Positions 8,824-17,995 of a stretch of 64,000 nt of DNA are shown piece by piece. A model generated the notes under the pieces. The model had not been told where the DNA came from. It did no database searches and was given only the letters and a program-made list of their open reading frames with translations. The DNA comes from UTCHB3 sp008363265. GTDB taxonomy: Bacteria > Bacteroidota > Ignavibacteria > Ignavibacteriales > Ignavibacteriaceae. The position numbers and the translations under genes are program-made. Location: the NCBI GenBank assembly GCA_045863055.1, contig BTUW01000002.1:233711-297710 (forward strand). The letters are read 5' to 3'. Within the stretch, counting starts at the first letter, position 1. Each line of letters opens with the position of its first letter.

Positions 8824-9369
8824 TCAGGGAAGAAGAATTGCAGCCGCTATCACAGTGGTCCAAAGGCCGTTCTTGTGACCCTCAGCTGACTGCGTAACAT
8901 TAAACGAACGGACAATTTTGCCCGACATCTTGTAGATGTTCTCCCTCTCACTCCAGTCAACTTCAGGACTGAAGTCGATCCCGAGTGTGGTGGCAAGCAT
9001 TGTTGCTGCCAGATCTTCAGCATACTCACCGGCAACCTTCTCAGGTTCACCGTATGGGTGGTGTTCTGAAAGATAGCCGTAAAGGCTTTTATCGGCAGGG
9101 ATCGCTACACCAATTGATGATGCAATAAGCCTGTTGGGCTCATTGGTTTGGTTACGGGCCATTACGCAGAAGGCGATCTGACCGGGTTTAAGATACTTGA
9201 GTCCCTCTTCTTTTGAGATCCTCTTGCAGTCCGGTGGAAAGATACTGCTCACGGTAACCAGGTTGCACATTTCGATACCCGCACCACGCAGTGCAAGCTC
9301 GAATGAAGCCAAATAATCTTTATGTCTGCCAACGCCTTTTGTGAAAAAGATTCGAGAAGGTACGAACAC
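8824..9369 (-). CDS. pdaD: Pyruvoyl-dependent arginine decarboxylase
   Basis: This 181-residue protein converts arginine to agmatine, the entry to polyamine synthesis. The proenzyme self-cleaves between two serines to make the pyruvoyl group; here the site is Ser41-Ser42 in LVTVSSIFPP. Other family landmarks are visible: FFTKGVGRHKDYLASFE at the N-terminus, PGQIAFCVMA, and the ASSIGVAIP segment. The length matches the family (about 160-195). The start is GTG with AAGGAG six bases upstream. It has its own strong terminator. Family members occur in archaea, Chlorobi, chlamydiae and related bacteria, consistent with an FCB host. No agmatinase or agmatine deiminase lies next to it. Confidence 0.93.
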   Translation of the reverse strand: MFVPSRIFFTKGVGRHKDYLASFELALRGAGIEMCNLVTVSSIFPPDCKRISKEEGLKYLKPGQIAFCVMARNQTNEPNRLIASSIGVAIPADKSLYGYLSEHHPYGEPEKVAGEYAEDLAATMLATTLGIDFSPEVDWSERENIYKMSGKIVRSFNVTQSAEGHKNGLWTTVIAAAILLP

Positions 9370-9410
9370 CTTTTTCTCCTTCCTGTTTGAATTTAATTAC
9401 AAGATCTTGA

Positions 9411-9863
9411 CTATAACTCTTTTCTTCTGCTTTCTCTCTCCATGTCCTTCTTTGCGATAGCTTCGCGCTTGTCATAAAGTTTTTTACCTTTTGCCAGAGC
9501 GATCTCGACCTTCACTTTGCCGTTCTTCAAGTAGAGCGAAAGGGGTACGATCGTGTACCCTTTTTCCTTAACCCGCTGGTTAAGTTTTTTTATCTCGATT
9601 GCGTTCAGCAGAAGTTTCCTGTCTCTGAACGGATCGTGATTATTGATGTTTCCTTGGGAATATTCCGAGATATGGACGCTTTTGAGCCAGGCTTCACCGT
9701 TGATGATCTCAACGAAACCATCGGTAAGATTGCACTTACCCGCGCGGAGCGATTTCACTTCAGTTCCCTGAAGCACAATGCCGGCCTCGAATGACTGTAC
9801 GATGGTGTATTCGAAGTGAGCCTTGCGGTTCCTTACGATCACTTTAATTTTTGCCTGTTCCAA
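9411..9863 (-). CDS. smpB: SsrA-binding protein SmpB
   Basis: SmpB binds tmRNA and delivers it to stalled ribosomes for trans-translation. The family core is clear: NRKAHFEYTI, GTEVKSLRAGKCNLTDGFV, NNHDPFRDRKLLLN and a Lys/Arg-rich tail (KLYDKREAIAKKDMERESRR). I place the start at a TTG at 9863, giving 150 residues and beginning LEQAKIKVIVRNRKAH; an AGG lies just upstream. The frame stays open for 33 more codons to an ATG at 9962, but that extension is AT-rich, has no family similarity and runs into an intergenic inverted-repeat region. No tmRNA gene is seen nearby. Confidence 0.93.
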   Translation of the reverse strand: MEQAKIKVIVRNRKAHFEYTIVQSFEAGIVLQGTEVKSLRAGKCNLTDGFVEIINGEAWLKSVHISEYSQGNINNHDPFRDRKLLLNAIEIKKLNQRVKEKGYTIVPLSLYLKNGKVKVEIALAKGKKLYDKREAIAKKDMERESRRKEL

Positions 9864-9912
9864 ATGCCTAATCTGAAATATTCGAACTTTAAATATACGA
9901 AAATATAAATTT

Positions 9913-10036
9913 AAGAACTTCGGAACTTCAGTACTCCGGAAATTCAGTGAATTGTGGTTCAAGGGAAATGCTGAAACAGCAGCACTTCCGTAACCTCAGT
10001 TCATGTTTGCTGAGGCACGGAAGTAGTGAAGTTCTT
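9913..10036. repeat. Nested inverted repeats between smpB and the YCF48-like gene
   Basis: An inner hairpin pairs ACTTCCGT (9984-9991) and CCTCAG (9994-9999) with CTGAGG (10010-10015) and ACGGAAGT (10017-10024). Outer arms AAGAACTTC (9913-9921) and GAAGTTCTT (10028-10036) are also complementary. Between them lie degenerate repeats of a GGAACTTC-like word. There is no clean T-run, so it is only a possible terminator for the minus-strand YCF48-like gene. Confidence 0.5.
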
Positions 10037-10042
10037 GCGGGC

Positions 10043-12424
10043 TTATTTCAGCAGGGTAAGTTTCTTTGCTGAAACGAAATTTCCTGAAACAAGCTTGTAG
10101 AGATAAACGCCTGATGAGAGGGCGGAGGCATCGAATGTAACCTGGTGACGGCTGGCTTCAAGTTCGCCGTTGACAAGTGATGCAACTTTGGCCCCTGTCA
10201 TATCAAACACCTCGAGTGAAACATTTCCTTTGAACGGAATGGTAAAACTGATCGAGGTGGAGGGGTTGAAAGGATTCGGATAATTCTGTTCGAGAGAATA
10301 TGTCACGGCTCCGAGGTCAACTTCAACTTCATCCGAGAATGCGAATGTACCGTCGTGATCTACCTGTTTCAATCTGTAAACGGCTTTCGATCCGGTTAGA
10401 TTCCGGTCATTGAAAGTATAACTGACAGGTGAGGTTGTTGTCCCTTTTCCACCCACAAAAGCGATCGACTCCCATGTATTCGAGGTCTTTCTTTCGATGT
10501 TGAAACCTTTATTGTTGGTTTCGGTTGCTGTGCTCCAGTTGAGAGTAACCACACCGTTTGATGCTTCAGCGGTGAACGAGACGAGTTCAACAGGAACGAT
10601 CTCTCTTGAAACTTTGAAGACAAGACCATTCGACGCAGCCACGATCATTTCTGTATTGCTGATCTTCTGGGCTGCAAGGAAATCGATGTTACCGAAGGTG
10701 GTATCAACATAAGTTGTGTTGAAGAGTCTGCGCATCACAACACCCTGACGGCCGAATGCCCACACGTCGTTCTCACCGAAAATCACGATATCGTGCATCA
10801 CCTTGCCCTGCAGGGCTAAAGTGTCAGAGAGAAGTGTCACAGTCTGGAAACCGTCGGTTGTCTTGTAGAAGGCACCGTTCTCACCACAGATGTATCCTGT
10901 GTTCGCGTCTATCATCGCCACACCTGTAACCTGTCCGGCAGGTACAGCCATCGTGCCGTGGCTGAAGTTCACGCCATCAGTGGTTTTGAAGAGTCTGTCA
11001 CCCGATCCGACAGCATAACCCGTGGTCGGGTTTACCATCTTGATATCGTAAAAAGTAGTGAGCGGAACTGTGGTATTGGCGGTCCAGTTAACACCCTGGT
11101 TGGTGGTGTACATTATACCGCCTTCATTGTTGACCATGTAGCCGGTGTTGTTGTCGAAAAAGTTAAGCTTGTAATTTCTTGTGGTAGAAGAACCGTTGGT
11201 TCTGTTGATCCAGCTGTTCCCGTTATCGGTTGAAACAAAGAACGCGCCAAGTCTGCCGCATGTGTAGATCAGGTTTCCGGAAGTGTAGGCATCATACAGG
11301 AAATCTCCGACCATGAAGGCTGACTTCTTCCAGGTAAGCCCGCCATCGGTTGTCTGGTGAAGTTCACCGCGATCACCGACTACAGTATACTTTTGGGTGT
11401 TTTCGGCGTATACACCGTAGAAATCACGTGAAGTGGAGCCGATAGTGTTCCAGGTTGCACCCGCGTCGGTTGAAATTCCAAGGTTTGCCTTGTACCCGCC
11501 GGAAAGTATCCGGTTTCCGTCTTTCAGAGAAGCTCTGATAACCTCCGTTGAAAATACAGGGGCAAAGGTCCAGTTGGTTCCCCCATTCGTTGTGCGGAGT
11601 ACGATCCCGTTCGAACCAAGGAGAACCCCGTTATTCGCGTCGTAAAACTCAGCTGAATAGAGAGCACTGGTTGTCGGCGTTGTAACTGCCACAAAAGTTG
11701 CTCCTCCGTCAGTACTTTTGTATGCCCGGCCCGCGGTCCCGACAACATAGAATGTATTGGCATCCGCCTGGCGTATCCTGTAAAGAGTGGTTGACGCTCC
11801 CGGCATGGTCCCGGCTGTCCATGTGGCTCCACCATCTGTTGTGAACATGTACTGGCTACCGCTTCCCACAACAATTCCTTCAGCCTGATTAAGCCAAAGG
11901 ATATCGTACAGCGTACGGGTGGGTATTGGATTGGTTACATATGCCCAAGTGGTACCGCCGTCAGTGGTTTTCAGCAGGTTTCCGCCGGTATCAGCCGAAC
12001 CTCCGACAAATCCGGTGGTTGCGTTAAAGAAATGAAAAAAGTTGATCCCGCCCGCATAAGAGGGCGAAGTAACAGACACCCAGTTTGTTCCTCCGTCAGT
12101 GGTTTTGTAGATCACTCCATTTGAACCTCCAACAAAACCAATCTGCTCAGTGATGAAGAAAATAGCATTGAGATTATCCGATGCAGGAAATGCCGACGAG
12201 AGCATCTGCCAGGTGAGACCGCCGTCAGTGGATTTATTCACGTTGCTTCGAACGCCAAGATCGTAATTGGCAGCAAAAATTGTATTTCCGGCTTTGCTGA
12301 AAGCCCTGAAATCACTAAGCACTGCAGGTTTTTTAATTACCTGAAACGACGTGGATAATGGCTGTGATATTATCACCGTACTTAGCAATACAAGTATTAC
12401 GGCGGCTCTGAATAAGGATTTCAT
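10043..12424 (-). CDS. T9SS cargo with YCF48-like/BNR propeller repeats
   Basis: This 793-residue protein starts at the ATG at 12424 (signal peptide MKSLFRAAVILVLLS, GGAA six bases upstream), not at an upstream in-frame codon. About a dozen repeats carry the TTDGGxTW signature of photosynthesis-assembly-factor YCF48-like and BNR/sialidase-like beta propellers (for example KTTDGGTNWVSV). The propeller is followed by the linker PVELVSFTAEA...YRLKQVDHDG and a type A T9SS sorting domain with NYPNPFNPST and VYLYKLVSGN. The linker and sorting domain closely match those of the first gene in the window. It is predicted to be displayed or released at the cell surface by T9SS. The ligand is unknown; such propellers in this phylum are common and need not relate to photosystem II. 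Confidence 0.9.
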   Translation of the reverse strand: MKSLFRAAVILVLLSTVIISQPLSTSFQVIKKPAVLSDFRAFSKAGNTIFAANYDLGVRSNVNKSTDGGLTWQMLSSAFPASDNLNAIFFITEQIGFVGGSNGVIYKTTDGGTNWVSVTSPSYAGGINFFHFFNATTGFVGGSADTGGNLLKTTDGGTTWAYVTNPIPTRTLYDILWLNQAEGIVVGSGSQYMFTTDGGATWTAGTMPGASTTLYRIRQADANTFYVVGTAGRAYKSTDGGATFVAVTTPTTSALYSAEFYDANNGVLLGSNGIVLRTTNGGTNWTFAPVFSTEVIRASLKDGNRILSGGYKANLGISTDAGATWNTIGSTSRDFYGVYAENTQKYTVVGDRGELHQTTDGGLTWKKSAFMVGDFLYDAYTSGNLIYTCGRLGAFFVSTDNGNSWINRTNGSSTTRNYKLNFFDNNTGYMVNNEGGIMYTTNQGVNWTANTTVPLTTFYDIKMVNPTTGYAVGSGDRLFKTTDGVNFSHGTMAVPAGQVTGVAMIDANTGYICGENGAFYKTTDGFQTVTLLSDTLALQGKVMHDIVIFGENDVWAFGRQGVVMRRLFNTTYVDTTFGNIDFLAAQKISNTEMIVAASNGLVFKVSREIVPVELVSFTAEASNGVVTLNWSTATETNNKGFNIERKTSNTWESIAFVGGKGTTTSPVSYTFNDRNLTGSKAVYRLKQVDHDGTFAFSDEVEVDLGAVTYSLEQNYPNPFNPSTSISFTIPFKGNVSLEVFDMTGAKVASLVNGELEASRHQVTFDASALSSGVYLYKLVSGNFVSAKKLTLLK

Positions 12425-12489
12425 TTCTGTTCCGGTTTTGGTTATAAACATGTCTGAAATCTAGTTAAAATTATTCAATTTCTCTATGC

Positions 12490-14310
12490 TTAAAACAAAA
12501 CAGGATTGAACGGCATCAGCGTCATCACTCCGTTGAACCGGCTGATCTTCTCGACTTCCCGAATGAACGGGTCAAGTGTTTTCATCCGCTGCCCGCCCCA
12601 AATGAGGGTGGTGATCCTTGCTTCAAGATTCCGCATCACCTTGTCGAAGAAACTCTCTGATGTGCTGCTGTAAGTGATCGAGTAATCTTTCACCTTCGCT
12701 TTTTTCGCTGCAATTTTTATCGCATCGTATAACCCGCCGAGGGTGTCGACCAAACCTGCTTTCAGGGCATCAGGCGCGAACCAGATCCGTCCCTGAGCGA
12801 TCTCGTGAACTTCGTCCTTTTTCATTTTGCGGTCACCGGCAACCAGACCGAGAAATGTATCGTAAGTGGTATCAACGCTCATCTGCATCACTGAAAGTTC
12901 GAACTGGCTCATCGGCCTCACGCCTGTAAAGAAGTCGGCATACTGATTCGTTTTAACAGTGTCGAAATTAACACCGATCTTGTCCCGCATCAGTTTTTGC
13001 GTGTTCAAAACCAAACCGAAAACACCGATCGAGCCGGTCAGTGTGTTAGGAGAGGCAACAATAACATCCGCCGGTGAAGAGATGTAATAACCACCTGAGG
13101 CTGCATAGTTGCCTTGTGAGACGATCAGGGGCTTTTTCGCCTTCAGAAGTTTGAGTTGGTGATACATGATGTCACTCGCGAGAGCACTTCCACCCGGGGA
13201 GTCGATCCTCAGAACCACCGCCTTTACAGATTCATCTTCAGTGGCGTCTTTAACCGCTTTCACGAAAGTCTCACTGCCTATGCTTTCCTCGGTGCTCTTG
13301 CCGGTGATAATATCACCTTGAGCGTAAATTATCCTAATCTCGTCGCCGGAGACGTACTCAAAGTTACCGGCACCTGTCTTTAAATACTTCTCGAAAGTCA
13401 TGTAACCGGGTTTACCCTCTTTCTTAATCTCTTTCATCAAGAGTGAATCGAACTGATGATGGAAAACAAGACCATCAACCAATCCGTGTTTCAACGCGAG
13501 AGAAGGATCGTAGGCAGAGAGTGAATCAGCTATCGAATTCAAACGGGCTTCATCAAGTTTCGTTTTTTCAGAAACCTTTGAGAGGACGGAATTCCACAGT
13601 CCCGAAATGTATGCATGGAGCTGCTCACGGTTTTCATCACTGAGATTTTTCATAATGAAGGGCTCCACCGCGCTTTTGTATTTGCCAGCCCTTATCACCT
13701 GAGGTTCGATGCCTATCGACTTGAGCATGTCGCTGAACATTGGTGTTTCAGCGGCAAGTCCTTTAAACATTATATTTCCACGCGGATTAAGCCATACCTT
13801 ATCGGCGACCGAAGCCATGAAGATACCCCTCAGACTGTAGAAATCGGAGTACGCAATAATTTTTTTACCCCTTTTTTTGAACTCAGCCAAGGCATTACGG
13901 ATCTCTTCGAGGTTGGCGAGGCTACCCTGCGGATCGCTGATATCAAGCACTATTGCGGAAATGTTGTTATCTTCAGCGGCTGAATTTATCGCGTTCACAT
14001 ATTCCTGAAGGCTCTTTTTCCCACCTCCTTCATCCTCGAAAAACACCTTAAACGGATTCTCCTGATCCCTCGGAGAGTCGATGATCTCCTGTTTCATGGA
14101 AATCTTCAGTATCGTTCCCTGCCCAACCGCCACAGTTTCGGTGCTTGCGAGCGTTCCGACTATAAGAATTAAAAAGCCACCGATCAGGAGCATGATCGCA
14201 ACATTCGCGATCACGAATCCAACCATCGAGGCGAACATCATCAAAAAGAAATCTTTAACACTGCTCCTCTGAGGTGTGTAATTTGGGGGGTATTGACCTT
14301 GCTGAATCAT
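12490..14310 (-). CDS. sppA: Signal peptide peptidase SppA, 67K type
   Basis: This 606-residue membrane-bound serine protease degrades released signal peptides. It has the long two-domain form: an N-terminal anchor (about 28-53), an N domain carrying the catalytic lysine (Lys212 in GKYKSAVEPF) and a C domain carrying the nucleophile Ser405 in YAASGGYYI, with the oxyanion segment DSPGGS (370-375). This Ser/Lys dyad spacing is that of the E. coli-like enzyme. ATG start. It is divergent from the propeller histidine kinase, with 84 bp of AT-rich DNA between them. Its high content of secreted neighbours is context only; sppA is a housekeeping gene. Confidence 0.95.
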   Translation of the reverse strand: MIQQGQYPPNYTPQRSSVKDFFLMMFASMVGFVIANVAIMLLIGGFLILIVGTLASTETVAVGQGTILKISMKQEIIDSPRDQENPFKVFFEDEGGGKKSLQEYVNAINSAAEDNNISAIVLDISDPQGSLANLEEIRNALAEFKKRGKKIIAYSDFYSLRGIFMASVADKVWLNPRGNIMFKGLAAETPMFSDMLKSIGIEPQVIRAGKYKSAVEPFIMKNLSDENREQLHAYISGLWNSVLSKVSEKTKLDEARLNSIADSLSAYDPSLALKHGLVDGLVFHHQFDSLLMKEIKKEGKPGYMTFEKYLKTGAGNFEYVSGDEIRIIYAQGDIITGKSTEESIGSETFVKAVKDATEDESVKAVVLRIDSPGGSALASDIMYHQLKLLKAKKPLIVSQGNYAASGGYYISSPADVIVASPNTLTGSIGVFGLVLNTQKLMRDKIGVNFDTVKTNQYADFFTGVRPMSQFELSVMQMSVDTTYDTFLGLVAGDRKMKKDEVHEIAQGRIWFAPDALKAGLVDTLGGLYDAIKIAAKKAKVKDYSITYSSTSESFFDKVMRNLEARITTLIWGGQRMKTLDPFIREVEKISRFNGVMTLMPFNPVLF

Positions 14311-14394
14311 TCGGTTAAGGCTTTCGTTTTATTATTCGAAAATAAATCGCTAATATATCAAATTAAATAATTTTTTTTTACTTACGCTGATGTA
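14311..14394. promoter_or_regulatory. AT-rich divergent promoter region sppA/histidine kinase
   Basis: This 84-bp spacer between two divergent starts is very AT-rich, including a run of eight T. It must hold promoters for both sides, but no hexamers stand out clearly. Confidence 0.35.
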
Positions 14395-17300
14395 ATGGCT
14401 TACAATTATCGTAGCCACTTATGGTTATTCCTTCTACTGATCACAGTATCGGTTACCGCGCAAAATTCCGGACTCACCGGACTTCCGAAGATATATAACT
14501 ATCCCCCCACTCTCTACGGATATCATCCCCAGAACTGGTCTGCGGTTCAGGATGGACGCGGGATGATGTACTTCGCAAATACTGACGGTATCCTTGAGTA
14601 TGACGGTATAAACTGGCGTATGATCAGGATGCCGCAAGGTGAGGTTTGCCGGACACTCTTCCGGGCTTCCGACGGCACCATCTATGCCGGCGGTTATAAT
14701 GAGATCGGCAGACTCGTCTCGGATCACCAGGGTAAAACAGAATACCAATCGCTAAGATCTTCAATTTCAGGTCTTCCTGCTGAGTTTTATGATGTGTGGT
14801 CGATTGCCGAATTGAATGGCAGCATTTATTTTGCTACATACAATAACATATTCATTCTCCGGGAAAACAGGATCACAAATGCCGGGTCACAGGTTACCAT
14901 AAACGGGATGATGAATATCGACGGAAGGATCATCGTCGTCAGGACCGGAAGGTTGCCTGAAGTACTGACCGGTACTGAGTTCAGGCCGCTGGTCAATGAC
15001 GGCCTGCAACCGGCCGGGAAAAGTTACACTGTGGTAAAAGGAAGCGCGAACCCGTTGATCGCCATAGGGAAAAAAGGAGATTTCCACAAAATTGAGGGTG
15101 GCAGGATCACACAACTCTCAAGTGGACTTGATATTTTTGATGAAATCAACAATTTTTATGACGCGCTCAGGCTCTCTGACGGTACAATAGCCATTGCCAC
15201 GATCAGAAAAGGAATGGTGATCTGCTCAGAGGATGGCACTCTTCTTCGGGTTCTGGATGAATCTAAAGGTTACGGAAATAACACGGTATATTCATTGTAT
15301 GAGGACAACCGGAAGAACTTGTGGGCCACACTGGAAAACGGTCTCTCAAGGATCAATATATCCGATCCGATTTCCATCTTCGATAAAAGGGTTTCATTAC
15401 CGGGATCGATCGGTGATGTTGCATTTTCCGGTGACAGGTTCTTTGTTGTCACAAATTTTGGAGTTTACAGCAGCCAACTCACGAATAATGCGGAAAAATC
15501 GGTTTTTTCACGCTATCCCGGTGAGATCGGTGACGGCTGGAGAATAAAAAAAACCGGAAACGACCTCTACGCTGCTGCTGCGAACGGTTTGTTCATCCTC
15601 CGCAACAATTCAGCGATCCGTCTTGACGATGCTTATTCGATCGACTTTCTCATTCCCGGGGAGGCACCGGATGTGGTCCTCCTTTCAACCATCAGTGGTC
15701 TTAAGGTATTAAAGACGGACGGAAGCAGATCGAAGGTACTCACTTCGTTCATGGTAAAAGGTGTTGAAAGCGAACTTCGAAGTGTGGTTCAAAGGAAAAA
15801 AGGGGAGTTCTGGATTAACACTTCCACCGGAAATCTTATAAGGTTGAAGTTCACAAAAGGTTTTGACAGCCAACCTGAAGTGGTAACCTATACTGAAAAA
15901 GATCAGAAGATCGGCCACCAGCCGCAGATCATCGTGCTGAACGGTGAAGTGCTGGCTGCAACAGGTAAAGGGCTCCATTTCTTTGACGATAAGGCGAACC
16001 GGTTCGTGACACTCGCGTCGAAAGGCTTCATTGAAAGTACTGATCCCCTTTCACATCCCCTGATCACAGGATTCCGGCTGGGCATGCTGATCGTCTATTA
16101 TGAAGGCAATCTCTACACTGTAAGTGTGGATATACCGGCGGGATCGTGCAGTTTCAACAGGTTCGGGCGGGTGAGATCCTCTTCAGTTTATAGATTGGTA
16201 TACGACGATATTAATGCGCCGGGACAACTCTGGATGGCAACCAGCAGCGGACTGTTCAGATATGCACTCACCGGTGGACACAGTGATCAAAAAAACAACA
16301 CTGTGATAAGAAGTGTAACCGTTACAGATTCACTCTATTATTTTGGCGTCACATTAAAAGGAGAAGAGATCGCGATTGAGCCGGATAATACCGTAACGAT
16401 CACTTACTCAACTCTCGGGATCACGGATGAAGCAAATGTCCTTTTCCAAACCTGGATGGAGGGTATAGATACGTCGTGGCAACCCCTCACGAAAAACAGT
16501 TTCCGGGAATTCGCTAAACTTGGTCCGGGGAACTACACCTTCAGGGTCAGGGCCATGCTGCATACGGGGGAAATCGCGGAAGAAGCTTCAATTTCTATCG
16601 ATGTGGCAAGTTATTGGTACGCAAATATTTACGCCTATGTGATATATATCTTGATCTTCTCCGGTGGATTTTTACTTTTCAACAGGACAAGAACTGTGAA
16701 ACTCCGAAAAGAACGTGTCCGGCTGGAAACCGCGGTAAATGAGCGTACGAAAGAATTGAAGGAAGCGATCGATGAGATCAACAGCCGCAATGCACTTCTG
16801 AAAGAGACCAACTCGAAACTTGAGAAACTTGACAAGGAAAAGAGTGAATATCTCGGGATAGTTGCTCACGATCTGAAAAGCCCTATCCTTGGTATAATGG
16901 GATTTGCGGAGATTATTTCGGACGATATATCCGATCTGGAAAACGAAGATGTTAAACGTTTCGCTCAAAACATAGTTGCCAGCAGCGGGAAGATGGTAGA
17001 AACAATTAACCGGTTGCTCGATGTTAACATGATTGAAGAAGGGAAGATCGAACTTCGCATCGAAGAGTTTGACCTTGTTGATCTGATGAGTGACACTGTC
17101 TCACTGATAATCCCCAACGCGCGAAAAAAGAATATAACCATTAATTTCCGGAGTGACCGGGAAAGCTTGCCGCTTGAAAGTGACAGGAGCCTTTGCGGGC
17201 AGATTTTCGATAATATCCTTTCAAATGCCTTAAAATATTCATACCCCGGGACCGAAGTGAAGGTCAGGGTGAAACTTGGTGGCAGTATGGCCATTGTCGA

Positions 17301-17535
17301 GATCGAAGACAAAGGCCAGGGGATCGCCCAGCATGAAATTCCTCTTCTTTTCGAAAAGTTCAGACGGCTGAGCAGCAAACCCACCGCTGGGGAATCATCT
17401 TCAGGATTGGGTTTGGCGATCGTCAAAAGCCTGACAGAGCTGCTTGAGGGAGAAATAAAGGTTAACAGTACACCCGGCCAAGGGTCAACTTTCATCGTGG
17501 AACTGCCCCTCAAGTTCGAAAAATCCGGGGATTGA
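14395..17535 (+). CDS. Two-component propeller sensor histidine kinase
   Basis: This 1046-residue protein has a signal peptide (about 1-22), then about 600 residues of two-component-regulator propeller blades (repeats such as DGRGMMYFANTDGILEYDG) and a Y_Y_Y domain ending LGPGNYTFRVRAM (about 640-735). A transmembrane segment follows at about 745-763. The cytoplasmic part is a coiled coil, HisKA with His825 in VAHDLKSP, and HATPase_c with an N box (Asn944 in SNALKY), G1 DKGQGI and G2 GLGLAI. The architecture resembles Bacteroidota hybrid sensors for glycans, but lacks the receiver and AraC domains, so it needs a separate regulator, which is not adjacent. It heads an operon with the NYN protein (one base between) and the GH18 gene. 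Confidence 0.92.
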   Translation: MAYNYRSHLWLFLLLITVSVTAQNSGLTGLPKIYNYPPTLYGYHPQNWSAVQDGRGMMYFANTDGILEYDGINWRMIRMPQGEVCRTLFRASDGTIYAGGYNEIGRLVSDHQGKTEYQSLRSSISGLPAEFYDVWSIAELNGSIYFATYNNIFILRENRITNAGSQVTINGMMNIDGRIIVVRTGRLPEVLTGTEFRPLVNDGLQPAGKSYTVVKGSANPLIAIGKKGDFHKIEGGRITQLSSGLDIFDEINNFYDALRLSDGTIAIATIRKGMVICSEDGTLLRVLDESKGYGNNTVYSLYEDNRKNLWATLENGLSRINISDPISIFDKRVSLPGSIGDVAFSGDRFFVVTNFGVYSSQLTNNAEKSVFSRYPGEIGDGWRIKKTGNDLYAAAANGLFILRNNSAIRLDDAYSIDFLIPGEAPDVVLLSTISGLKVLKTDGSRSKVLTSFMVKGVESELRSVVQRKKGEFWINTSTGNLIRLKFTKGFDSQPEVVTYTEKDQKIGHQPQIIVLNGEVLAATGKGLHFFDDKANRFVTLASKGFIESTDPLSHPLITGFRLGMLIVYYEGNLYTVSVDIPAGSCSFNRFGRVRSSSVYRLVYDDINAPGQLWMATSSGLFRYALTGGHSDQKNNTVIRSVTVTDSLYYFGVTLKGEEIAIEPDNTVTITYSTLGITDEANVLFQTWMEGIDTSWQPLTKNSFREFAKLGPGNYTFRVRAMLHTGEIAEEASISIDVASYWYANIYAYVIYILIFSGGFLLFNRTRTVKLRKERVRLETAVNERTKELKEAIDEINSRNALLKETNSKLEKLDKEKSEYLGIVAHDLKSPILGIMGFAEIISDDISDLENEDVKRFAQNIVASSGKMVETINRLLDVNMIEEGKIELRIEEFDLVDLMSDTVSLIIPNARKKNITINFRSDRESLPLESDRSLCGQIFDNILSNALKYSYPGTEVKVRVKLGGSMAIVEIEDKGQGIAQHEIPLLFEKFRRLSSKPTAGESSSGLGLAIVKSLTELLEGEIKVNSTPGQGSTFIVELPLKFEKSGD

Positions 17536-17536
17536 G

Positions 17537-17995
17537 ATGAAGACTTACTTTATCGACGGCAACAACCTGATGGGAAAACTCCCTTCAATGAAAAACAGGA
17601 TGAAGACCGATAAAACGGGAGTGAGGGAAGAACTCGCCGTAAAACTGGACAGGGTTTTCCTCAGCACAAACAACAAGGTTGTCCTTTTTCTCGATGGTTT
17701 TCAGTCTGATATCATAAAGACAAACAAGATCAGGATCATCTATTCGGATTCCAAACCCGCCGATATTGTCATCAAAAATGAGATCGATATTTCAAAGAAC
17801 CCGCGTAATATCGTGGTGGTTTCCTCGGATAATGAAGTCTACAACTATGGAAAAAAGTGTTCATGCGGGGCGATGAAAGCGGAGGATTTTATCACTAAAT
17901 TTTTCAGGGCAGCAGAGGAAAAAGAAGAGACGGAGCGGATTCAGTCGCTCGAGCGTCAAAAAGATGAGTTCAAGAAAATTTTTGGAATCGAATAA
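17537..17995 (+). CDS. NYN-domain (YacP-like) putative ribonuclease
   Basis: This 152-residue protein has the NYN/PIN-like fold signature: YFIDGNNLMGKL at the N-terminus (Asp7, Asn9), FLDGFQS in the middle and VVVSSDNEV near residue 95, which place the acidic residues of a metal-dependent nuclease. The family includes YacP/Rae1, a ribosome-associated mRNA endonuclease in Bacillus. The C-terminus is a charged helix (EEKEETERIQSLERQ). It is cytoplasmic. It begins one base after the histidine kinase stop and its stop overlaps the ATG of the GH18 gene (TAATG), so it is translationally coupled to both. Confidence 0.82.
   Translation: MKTYFIDGNNLMGKLPSMKNRMKTDKTGVREELAVKLDRVFLSTNNKVVLFLDGFQSDIIKTNKIRIIYSDSKPADIVIKNEIDISKNPRNIVVVSSDNEVYNYGKKCSCGAMKAEDFITKFFRAAEEKEETERIQSLERQKDEFKKIFGIE

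Noticed and set aside
9864..9962. Longer SmpB start at an ATG 33 codons upstream
   Set aside because: The extension is AT-rich, unlike any SmpB N-terminus, and overlaps the intergenic inverted repeats.
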